Positions 1 through 4,891 of a DNA stretch of 5,395 nt are shown piece by piece; positions within the stretch are counted from its first letter, which is position 1, and every line of letters begins with the position of its first letter. Source of the DNA: Fibrobacter sp. UBA1313 (GTDB taxonomy: Bacteria > Fibrobacterota > Fibrobacteria > Fibrobacterales > Fibrobacteraceae). Location of the stretch: positions 1 to 5,395 of the forward strand of contig DBTP01000017.1 in the NCBI GenBank assembly GCA_002307115.1, read 5' to 3'. The notes beneath the pieces are model-generated. The model saw nothing but the letters and a program-made list of their open reading frames with translations. It was not told the origin of the DNA and searched no databases. The position numbers and the translations under genes are program-made.

Positions 1-86
1 TCGTTGGTGCAATCAAGGGCATAAGACATCAGTCGGTAAATGTTACCTGTTTTCTTATGTCGAAATTTGTTGCCGGAAAAGATCAT
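1..86 (-). CDS. 5' part of a small unknown protein gene, cut by the left edge
   Basis: Reading the minus strand from an ATG at 86-84 gives 28 codons open to the window edge, beginning MIFSGNKFRHKKTGNIYRLM. The start is supported by a GGAG ribosome binding site at 96-93, six bases upstream. The phrase with FRHKKTGNIYRLMSYALDCTN character (a basic, aromatic 'F/Y-R-H-K-x-G-x-x-Y' opening) resembles the start of small DUF1653-like proteins, which are short beta-barrel domains of unknown function; this is a resemblance by eye only. Only the N-terminus is visible, so length, full domain and function cannot be judged. It has no signal peptide. No plus-strand gene overlaps it. I am fairly confident that it is a real gene because a good ribosome binding site and a protein-like N-terminus coincide, but not of its family. 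Confidence 0.6.
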   Translation of the reverse strand, partial: MIFSGNKFRHKKTGNIYRLMSYALDCTN

Positions 87-92
87 ATAAGA

Positions 93-96
93 CTCC
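93..96 (-). promoter_or_regulatory. Ribosome binding site of the left-edge partial gene
   Basis: The minus strand reads TTGGAGTCTTATATG; GGAG sits six bases before the ATG at 86-84. This spacing is ideal and is the main argument for that start. Confidence 0.6.
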
Positions 97-105
97 AAGG
101 CGCTT

Positions 106-252
106 TTAATCAGAAATATATTTTAAGAAAAGAAAAAAAGGGGCTTCTAAAAATTTATTCCAGGTCACCAGAACCTCGTTTTCGCTAGGATCGTCAGGCT
201 TTACGGAGCTCTTGTGCAAGGCGCTCCCAGAGAAGCGAGAATGCATGTTCAT
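106..252 (-). CDS. Possible 48-codon ORF, unknown, doubtful
   Basis: From ATG at 252-250 the minus strand encodes 48 residues ending in TAA at 108-106; the frame is open back to 300. The middle reads SSVKPDDPSENEVLVTWNKF, followed by a hydrophobic, Phe-rich end. There is no ribosome binding site before the ATG (the upstream bases are an A/T-rich run), and I recognise no family. The stop is 19 bp upstream of the start codon of the left-edge gene, so it could be a leader ORF for it. It also overlaps the hairpin at 205-227, which would equally fit a structured RNA or repeat. Treat as a candidate only. Confidence 0.2.
   Translation of the reverse strand: MNMHSRFSGSALHKSSVKPDDPSENEVLVTWNKFLEAPFFLFLKYISD
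205..227. repeat. Stable imperfect hairpin
   Basis: GGAGC at 205-209 pairs with GCTCC at 223-227. Inside it CTTG at 211-214 faces CAAG at 217-220, separated by a small asymmetric mismatch, leaving a tight loop. No T run follows on either strand, so it is not an intrinsic terminator. It may be part of a structured RNA or a dispersed palindromic repeat. Confidence 0.4.
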
Positions 253-384
253 TATTTTAAAATGGGCGAAAAGATAACGAGTATTAATGGGCTCTCGTTT
301 TTATAAAGACTCCATTTGCTACGATTCGATGATCGCAAAATAATTTTTTGTCAAAAAATAGGTGCTTGGCGCAGTGCTTTTGAT

Positions 385-413
385 CTCGCTTCGCTCGGCT
401 CACTCTGTCGCTC
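385..413. repeat. Low-complexity CGCTC-rich patch
   Basis: The plus strand here is built from variations of CGCTC/CGGCTC/CACTC (CTCGCTTCGCTCGGCTC and onward), markedly GC-richer than the A/T-rich DNA on both sides. It contains no stable hairpin that I can draw and no coding signal. Such patches often belong to dispersed intergenic repeats, but a single copy in this window cannot show that. Confidence 0.35.
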
Positions 414-723
414 TTTTCTAGCGTTAAAGAAATAAAGTTATACAGTTTACGAATGCGAGTCCCACATCATCTGGTGCCCAAAATATAGATTCCGGGTGAT
501 GGACGGAGAGGTTCGTTTTGTTGTTGGCTTCTCGACCGTCATAAAGAACTGCGCAAAAAATATAGGGTTTTGCATTTCTGGTCGACAGGCTTTTTGTAAG
601 TCCATCGGTGTGAATGGAGAGCAAATTGTGAAATATCTTCGCTGGTAGTGGCAGAAAAACTGTAAACAGGACTATTGAAAAAATCTGTTCCGCATGTCTT
701 AATTTAGATAAAATACAAATAAT

Positions 724-763
724 AAAAAACAGAGATTCTTCGCGATGATTTCAGCCGTTCTCT
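724..763 (-). terminator. Weak candidate terminator behind the hydrolase gene
   Basis: On the minus strand AGAGA (763-759, overlapping the stop codon) can pair with TCTCT (735-731), followed by G and six T residues (729-724). The stem is only five base pairs with a 23-base loop and no strong inner helix, so the T run is the better half of the evidence. Confidence 0.3.
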
Positions 764-1572
764 TAGACGAGGGGTTTGCATTCAGAGGAAAGAATTTGAA
801 AAAATGCTTCTTTCCCGTATTTCTCTTTCCAAGGAGAGTGCCCACTTTTTTCAAGTTCAAAATATTTGAAATCTTTGACCAAATCTTTGATCGGCTCCAC
901 AACGCCGTTTAGGGGAGTCGTATCGTTTGCTCCATGAATAATAACCGTGGGACATTGAATCATAGGGGCCATACGAATAAATTCACCGCGTTCCCTCATG
1001 GCGTGGGCTTCGTTCCACACCTTCTGATACAGGTTGCCATTGACTTCCACAAGGGCTTCCCTGTTTTCTTCTGAAGCCTCCACACAATAATTATCCGCCT
1101 TTTCGGCCAAGGCACCCAATTGTTGTAAGAGCAAATCGTTATTCGGAGATTGCACATGGAGCGTTTCGATAATTTCAAGATATTCCGACTGTTCTTCTTT
1201 GGATAAAGCGGCGAGTCTTCGGGTTTGAAGCTCTGGCAGGTATTTCACATCAAACGCTGGTGCACCTATGAGAAAAAGCTTTTTCACGACTTCGGGATGT
1301 TTATAAGCGAACAGATAAGCAAGCCAAGCACCCCAGGAATGTCCCAAAACATAAATGGGCTCGTTCGCATTTTGGGTAATTTGTCTGTACAATTCTTCCA
1401 CTTGCTCATTTACAGAATCGGCCGTTTGAAAAGGTTCGATCACACCGCCGATTTTTCCAAAATGGTGCGTTAACATCCGCGCTAAAGAAGATACGCTCCC
1501 TGGTGCTCCGGGGCCGCCATGCACCACCACAAACCGGTAGGGAGGTTGTCCATATTTTCGAAAAGTCATCAT
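763..1572 (-). CDS. Alpha/beta hydrolase, proline iminopeptidase-like
   Basis: A 269-residue cytoplasmic alpha/beta hydrolase without signal peptide. The oxyanion-hole motif HGGPGAPGS lies at residues 18-26, the nucleophile elbow GHSWGA at 77-82 (Ser79), the acid in HGANDTTP (Asp217) and the catalytic histidine in SGHSPW (His245), so the triad is complete and correctly spaced. Residues about 110-200 form the helical cap typical of the family. HGGPG plus GxSWG is the signature of prolyl aminopeptidases and related esterases. The protein is shorter than classical proline iminopeptidases (about 310 residues), with almost no N-terminal extension, so the substrate (N-terminal proline peptide, ester or lactone) is open. 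Two ATG codons in tandem (1572-1570 and 1569-1567) start it; the region upstream has only a weak GGAA and no clear ribosome binding site. It is 221 bp from the next upstream gene and probably has its own promoter. Confidence 0.9.
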   Translation of the reverse strand: MMTFRKYGQPPYRFVVVHGGPGAPGSVSSLARMLTHHFGKIGGVIEPFQTADSVNEQVEELYRQITQNANEPIYVLGHSWGAWLAYLFAYKHPEVVKKLFLIGAPAFDVKYLPELQTRRLAALSKEEQSEYLEIIETLHVQSPNNDLLLQQLGALAEKADNYCVEASEENREALVEVNGNLYQKVWNEAHAMRERGEFIRMAPMIQCPTVIIHGANDTTPLNGVVEPIKDLVKDFKYFELEKSGHSPWKEKYGKEAFFQILSSECKPLV

Positions 1573-1624
1573 TTCCGCAAGGTAACTTTTTATTAGGCAG
1601 TGACATCAAGCCATTTTCACTTCT

Positions 1625-1662
1625 GCTCTAGTTCGGCTTCGTTTGTTTTTAGAGCTACAAAC
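1625..1662 (-). promoter_or_regulatory. Interlocking inverted repeats in the hydrolase leader
   Basis: Two six-base inverted repeats overlap. GCTCTA (1625-1630) pairs with TAGAGC (1650-1655), and GTTTGT (1641-1646) pairs with ACAAAC (1657-1662). Because the arms alternate, the two hairpins are mutually exclusive in RNA; a simultaneous pseudoknot would leave only one base to cross the first stem, which is sterically unlikely. The element lies 53-90 bases upstream of the hydrolase start. A switch in the leader RNA or an operator is possible, and chance is not excluded. Confidence 0.3.
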
Positions 1663-1751
1663 TATTTTTCATGGATTTTTAAAACAGAAATAAAATATCT
1701 CAGAAAAGAGGCTTTATTCGTCTTTTAAATTCGTCAACGAAACCGGTATTT

Positions 1752-1776
1752 GCTTATTCTACACTTCTGTAGAAGC
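1752..1776 (-). repeat. Perfect 7-bp hairpin behind the flavin-barrel gene
   Basis: TTCTACA (1757-1763) and TGTAGAA (1768-1774) form a perfect stem around the tetraloop CTTC. A variant with a three-base bulge adds GCTT/AAGC at the base. It begins 20 bases past the stop of the 1794-2204 gene, where a terminator is expected, but no T run follows on the minus strand. It could be an RNA 3'-end or processing hairpin rather than a standard intrinsic terminator. Confidence 0.4.
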
Positions 1777-1793
1777 CTTGTCTCACGGACTTC

Positions 1794-2204
1794 TTACAGT
1801 TTGATAAACTCGGCGGGCTGTAAATTCGTAGTCATGGTCCACACCGTTGCCGTCATATTCTCTACACGAAAAACGGAAAGAAAATCATAGCCCATTTTTT
1901 CAACCATCGGTTGCAAAAAAGCCCTTTTGCCGACAATTTCTTCTTTCAGCTTCTGATCATCGAGGAGTTTCGCGGTTCCTGTGATTCTCACTTGGATGTT
2001 GTCGCGTAAAAAACACAATTCCACAGAGGGATTTTTCTGTAATTGTTTAAAAAATTCTTTTTTCGCGCTGGTGTGAAAAATAATGCCGTCTTTATCGGCT
2101 CGGTATGTCATAATGCCGCGTGTATGAGGTTGTGTTCCCTCGCAAGTCGCGATATTACAGGACACCGTTTGATTCACAAAATCCAGAATTTCTGTAGCAT
2201 TCAT
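1794..2204 (-). CDS. Pyridoxamine 5'-phosphate oxidase-superfamily flavin-binding protein
   Basis: A 136-residue soluble protein with the layout of a single-domain FMN-binding split barrel: an N-terminal helix (residues 4-14), strand NIATCEG (17-23), the segment HTRGIMTYRAD (27-37), HTSAKKEFFKQL (44-55), NPSVELCF (58-65) and VRITGTAKLLDD (72-83), then a C-terminal helix and strand. The Arg-x-x-x-x-Tyr/Arg region and the HTSAKK loop are where relatives bind the FMN phosphate. Family members are typically 130-160 residues, so it appears full length. It looks more like the small uncharacterised COG5015/COG3467-type proteins than true PdxH, which is longer, so pyridoxal synthesis should not be assumed; reduction or binding of a small molecule is more likely. 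The start is supported by GGAG at 2213-2210, five bases before the ATG. It appears to be monocistronic, with 161 bp upstream and 221 bp downstream to same-strand neighbours. Confidence 0.85.
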   Translation of the reverse strand: MNATEILDFVNQTVSCNIATCEGTQPHTRGIMTYRADKDGIIFHTSAKKEFFKQLQKNPSVELCFLRDNIQVRITGTAKLLDDQKLKEEIVGKRAFLQPMVEKMGYDFLSVFRVENMTATVWTMTTNLQPAEFIKL

Positions 2205-2209
2205 AAGAT

Positions 2210-2213
2210 CTCC
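2210..2213 (-). promoter_or_regulatory. Ribosome binding site of the flavin-barrel gene
   Basis: Minus strand TGGAGATCTTATG: GGAG five bases before the ATG at 2204-2202, fixing the start. Confidence 0.65.
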
Positions 2214-2365
2214 ATAAAAATAAAAGTCAGTTATAAAAAATACTTAATTGCTTTAAGGGAAACCCTGTTTATTACAAAAGACAATGCTTTTATTCAGATA
2301 AAACCATATTTGAACATTTATCAGAAAAATAAAAAATAATAGAGAAATGAAAGTATGTGACTTGT

Positions 2366-3250
2366 TTATTTACAAGGTAGTCCCAGAGGAATGGAGTCTA
2401 GAACGTTGCACAATTCCGAAAGACGCGATGTATCGGCAGTATAGTACAGTTTTTCTGTCACAACGGACGAATCCCTGTCAGTTATTTTGAAATACATATA
2501 CAGAAGGCCCTCATCTTCTAAAAGATAGGTTTCACTTGTGGCCCATCCGTAGCTACAAGGTGTTTTCATTGTGCAACCATAAGTATATTGTTTAGATACA
2601 CGATGATTATAAAGTTTTTTGTCAGAGATAGTCCCTTTCAAATCGCTTGCTGACAAATAGGATGAGGGGAAAATGTAAGGATATATAGACCCATTACCTA
2701 AAGGATCCATATAAGATATTACGGTGTCTATCACTAAAGAATCATCATTTTGAATGTTAAACGTTATAGAATCCGATTCAGAAGAATATTTGTCTAAATA
2801 GAAGGAGTCAATCGTTCCTGAGATGAAAAAGTTGTTCATGAGAATATAATCTTTGATAGAGATTACTCTTAATAGGTGTGTTGTATCACAGCCATCAATA
2901 AATACAGAGGAGTCGTTAATCGCAAAAGAAAGGGATATATTATTGGTATCTACCCAGAATTTAATTTGATCTCCGAGTATAAGGATAGAATCCACATCTT
3001 GAAAATAATACTCCGTGTCTGATGCAGTGCCAAGATCTGCTTTGGTTTTGATATTAAAGCATTGTCCGACTTTAACATTGTCTAATGAATCCAAGACACT
3101 TTGGTAAGCAACAATGGAACTACTGCTTGTGGTAACAGAAGATGAACTCGAAAAAGTTTCAATATTTTCTCCCCCGTCTCCATCATTTAAACATCCTGTT
3201 ATACCCAAACAGGCTACACAGCCCACAATAAAAAATTTAAATAGATTCAT
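2366..3250 (-). CDS. Serine-linker lipoprotein of unknown function
   Basis: A 294-residue predicted lipoprotein. Residues 1-19 are a signal peptide with Lys5 and a hydrophobic core; the lipobox is ITGC with the lipid-carrying Cys20. An acidic stretch (DGDGGE, 23-28) follows, then a serine/threonine-rich linker (34-45), then a mostly beta-looking globular domain rich in Asp, Ser and Tyr. The mature domain has six cysteines besides Cys20 (64, 121, 226, 232, 281, 293), enough for three disulfides and consistent with an exported location. I recognise no enzyme motif. The lipobox followed by a Ser-rich linker is a style common in Fibrobacter outer-surface lipoproteins. Start choice is firm: AAGGAG (3262-3257) lies six bases before the ATG. 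It sits 83 bp downstream of the cellulase gene on the same strand, so co-transcription is possible and a link to polysaccharide use is an inference. The gene is distinctly AT-rich: 17 of 60 bases are G or C at 2701-2760, versus 31 of 60 at 3961-4020 in the cellulase. Confidence 0.85.
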   Translation of the reverse strand: MNLFKFFIVGCVACLGITGCLNDGDGGENIETFSSSSSVTTSSSSIVAYQSVLDSLDNVKVGQCFNIKTKADLGTASDTEYYFQDVDSILILGDQIKFWVDTNNISLSFAINDSSVFIDGCDTTHLLRVISIKDYILMNNFFISGTIDSFYLDKYSSESDSITFNIQNDDSLVIDTVISYMDPLGNGSIYPYIFPSSYLSASDLKGTISDKKLYNHRVSKQYTYGCTMKTPCSYGWATSETYLLEDEGLLYMYFKITDRDSSVVTEKLYYTADTSRLSELCNVLDSIPLGLPCK

Positions 3251-3256
3251 AAAAAG

Positions 3257-3262
3257 CTCCTT
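3257..3262 (-). promoter_or_regulatory. Strong ribosome binding site of the lipoprotein gene
   Basis: Minus strand AAGGAG followed by CTTTTT and ATG: a full-length match with six-base spacing, the best ribosome binding site in the window. It suggests efficient translation. Confidence 0.75.
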
Positions 3263-3265
3263 GGC

Positions 3266-3287
3266 ATATACCCTAGGCCTAAATATA
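3266..3287 (-). promoter_or_regulatory. Palindrome and possible -10 element before the lipoprotein gene
   Basis: TAGGCCTA at 3274-3281 is a perfect 8-base palindrome flanked by ATATA-like arms (3266-3270 and 3284-3287). On the minus strand TATATT at 3287-3282 abuts it and matches five of six bases of a -10 element, but no good -35 box lies 16-18 bases upstream. An operator overlapping a promoter, or a chance palindrome in A/T-rich DNA, are both possible. Confidence 0.2.
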
Positions 3288-3333
3288 ACTAATCTTTTTT
3301 GAATGATACAGGATTCTATTTTTATTGATCTCG

Positions 3334-4629
3334 CTATTGAATTATAACGCTCTTTTGCACTTGTCCCGCCTTTCCTTTCAAGGTTAGAATAGCGACTCCT
3401 GAAAAATGAGGCGCTGTCAGATCCACAGAGGTTGATGTATTGGAAATGGATTTCTGTGCAATTTTTTCTCCATTCACATTAGTGAGTGTGACTTGTGTAT
3501 ACGAACCTTTGGGGAACAGGGCTTGAATCGTATTGGGTGTCGGGTTGCTGAAAGAAATAGAGAAACCCTGTTTTGAATTTTTAATCGCATTGGAGGCAAT
3601 CCATTCCGCATTGAGGGCGCGTAGTTTGGTGCGAAGATAAGTCCCCGCTTGCCGCAAATCAGAATCCGCCCAGTTTCCGGCAGTACTTGCCGTGGTGTAG
3701 AGTGCAGCGGAGGTTTCATTCTTGTTGCAAATGCTCCATGCGGCCCAGCTCAATTTTTTGCTTTCCATCCAGGAAAAAAAGGTTTCTACCCATGACGTGT
3801 TGATGTCGCCATCGCCACTTGCCGGTGAAAGACCCCATTCGGATACGAAGAGAGGAATGCTTTGCAATGCGGTATTCGCATTAGTCATGTAATTATTGTA
3901 ATGCCATTCTTCGGAGGCATAAAAGTGAAATCCATAGGCGACGTTAAATGCATTGGAGCCTGTGAGTGGGTCTGCGGCAGGTTTTAAAACTTCGGCAGCG
4001 TAATTTGGGGCTCCCACAATGATCAGGTTATCAGGGTCATAGGTGCGGATAATCGGGATTATTTTTTCGGCATAGGCTTTAATGACGCTCCAATCATCCG
4101 TTCCAGGCTCATTGTAGATTTCATAAATGACATTAGGGTAGCTTGCATATTTCTGAGCCATACGAGTAAAAAAGTTTACGGCACTATCCTGTTTTCCGTT
4201 GGAGTTATCGTTTGTCCAATGGCTGTGCCAGTCGATAATCACGTAGATCCCTTTGGCGATCGCTGCATCGACAACGGTTTCCACCATTGCCTGATTCCAA
4301 GCGGGGTCATAGAGATATCCTTTGTAGGCGTCAGTGGTGAGAGTGTTGTCCGTCCCCCAAGAGTCTTCAACAGCCATGGATGCGCGAACCAAGTTTGCAT
4401 GCCAATCATCGGCAAGCCAATTTACCACATTTGCGTTCCAATAACCCCCTCCTTCTTGAGCGATATTCCAGAAAAAGCTCATTCCGCGAAGCTGGGCCGG
4501 ATTTCCGTTCGCGCCCACGACTTGATTGTTTGAAACAGAGAGCGCGCCGATAGTTTCTACAGGGGTTGCTGCTAAAGGGTAGAGCAAAAAAGCAATAAAA
4601 GTCACCATTATTTGGAGCGTCTGTTTCAT
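3334..4629 (-). CDS. Secreted GH5 endoglucanase (cellulase) with C-terminal sorting-like domain
   Basis: A 431-residue exported glycoside hydrolase family 5 enzyme, cleaving internal beta-1,4-glucosidic bonds of cellulose or related glucans with retention. Residues 1 to about 21 are a signal peptide (Lys2, hydrophobic core, YPLAA end). The catalytic barrel covers about 28-345. It contains RGM (48-50), Arg82, DWH (133-135), the acid/base Glu174 in EIYNEP, HFY (235-237), the nucleophile Glu264 in VSEWG and AAWSICNKNE (296-305) with Trp298. This set is typical of bacterial GH5 subfamily 2 cellulases, and every expected catalytic residue is present. No carbohydrate-binding module is seen. Residues about 355-431 form a small beta domain with VTLTNVNGEKI and a GVAILTLKG...KSVIIQ ending, resembling type IX secretion type A sorting tails. 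AAAGGA (4640-4635) lies five bases before the ATG. It is first in a possible pair with the lipoprotein gene and divergent from aroD. Xyloglucan, lichenan or mannan activity cannot be excluded. Confidence 0.95.
   Translation of the reverse strand: MKQTLQIMVTFIAFLLYPLAATPVETIGALSVSNNQVVGANGNPAQLRGMSFFWNIAQEGGGYWNANVVNWLADDWHANLVRASMAVEDSWGTDNTLTTDAYKGYLYDPAWNQAMVETVVDAAIAKGIYVIIDWHSHWTNDNSNGKQDSAVNFFTRMAQKYASYPNVIYEIYNEPGTDDWSVIKAYAEKIIPIIRTYDPDNLIIVGAPNYAAEVLKPAADPLTGSNAFNVAYGFHFYASEEWHYNNYMTNANTALQSIPLFVSEWGLSPASGDGDINTSWVETFFSWMESKKLSWAAWSICNKNETSAALYTTASTAGNWADSDLRQAGTYLRTKLRALNAEWIASNAIKNSKQGFSISFSNPTPNTIQALFPKGSYTQVTLTNVNGEKIAQKSISNTSTSVDLTAPHFSGVAILTLKGKAGQVQKSVIIQ
3337..3567 (-). other. 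C-terminal type IX secretion-like sorting domain of the cellulase
   Basis: This region encodes residues about 355-431. The pattern is a 'FSNPTPNTIQALF' opening, 'V-x-L-x-N-V-x-G-x-x-I', a Ser/Thr-rich turn, 'L-x-x-P-x-F-S-G-V-x-I-L-x-L' and a final 'K-S-V-I-I'. That matches the order of elements in Por-type (type A) sorting domains: NPxxx, 'D/N-x-x-G', 'GxYxL' and 'KxxI'. Tyr of GxYxL is replaced by Ala (GVAIL). The alternative is a basic C-terminal domain reported for some Fibrobacter cellulases; the last 40 residues carry several lysines. Confidence 0.6.
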
Positions 4630-4891
4630 AAAAATCCTTTGGAAATTACCAGAACGGCTCGTTATAAACTAATATCAGACATTGTATTAGCCTTGTTTTT
4701 TTTGCTACTAACATTCAAAACGTGCTTTATCTCATGTGGAATGACTCGTTTAAGTAATTCTGTTTTTCTTTTTGGACCCGAAGAAACCAACTTGAAGAGC
4801 CACTAAAAAAAATAAATGATGTTTCAATAAGGTTTTTTTGCGTTTTTAAGAAATTTTTCAAGATGGCGCTTTCATTTTTTATCTTTTTCAC
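4630..4891. promoter_or_regulatory. Divergent intergenic region, cellulase / aroD
   Basis: These 262 bp must hold both promoters. For aroD a weak candidate is TTGAAG (4792-4797) with AATGAT (4815-4820) at 17-base spacing, each matching four of six consensus bases. For the cellulase the minus strand offers TACAAT and TATAAC as -10-like hexamers between 4660 and 4695 but no convincing -35 partner. The region is rich in A and T runs (for example 4692-4701 and 4804-4812). No strong terminator, riboswitch or open frame with a ribosome binding site is seen. Confidence 0.3.

Larger units (their letters stand above)
87..762. other. 676-bp stretch without a convincing gene
   Basis: No frame here combines a good start, a ribosome binding site and a recognisable protein. 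It holds a hairpin at 205-227, a weak inverted repeat with a short T run at 276-302, a low-complexity GC-rich patch at 385-413, and two minus-strand stop-free frames (106-300 and 424 to about 748). Both frames read somewhat protein-like but have no convincing start. The leader and promoter of the left-edge gene must lie in the low-numbered part, and the 3' end of the hydrolase transcript in the high-numbered part. The rest may be decayed coding DNA, a dispersed genomic repeat or a non-coding RNA; the sequence alone does not decide. Confidence 0.5.

Noticed and set aside
150..200. The CCAGGTCACCAG phrase suggested a signal recognition particle RNA
   Set aside because: The diagnostic GGAA/AGCA internal loops and the long hairpin of that RNA are not present.
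276..302. AACGAG/CTCGTT inverted repeat followed by T residues as a plus-strand terminator
   Set aside because: The stem is six base pairs with a 12-base loop and only five T residues, and no plus-strand gene lies upstream.
699..902. Minus-strand 67-codon frame at the end of the hydrolase gene
   Set aside because: It overlaps the hydrolase coding sequence in another frame and its composition is that of a shadow frame.
1641..1662. GTTTGT...TTTTAGAGCTACAAAC resembles a type II CRISPR repeat or tracrRNA anti-repeat core
   Set aside because: Only one copy is present, with no spacer-repeat periodicity and no cas gene in the window; treated as an inverted repeat.
2043..2339. Plus-strand open frame of 98 codons
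   Set aside because: It runs antisense to the flavin-barrel gene and out into A/T-rich intergenic DNA, with no ribosome binding site or recognisable protein.
2361..2376. CTTGT/ACAAG hairpin over the lipoprotein stop codon as a terminator
   Set aside because: Five base pairs, A/T-rich, and the T-rich stretch lies more than 20 bases farther on; not a credible intrinsic terminator.
4219..4533. Plus-strand 104-codon frame inside the cellulase gene
   Set aside because: It is antisense to the catalytic-domain coding sequence, which has a full set of conserved motifs; a shadow.
4612..4806. Plus-strand 64-codon frame in the divergent intergenic region
   Set aside because: No ribosome binding site, it begins antisense inside the cellulase start, and the product is unlike any protein I know.
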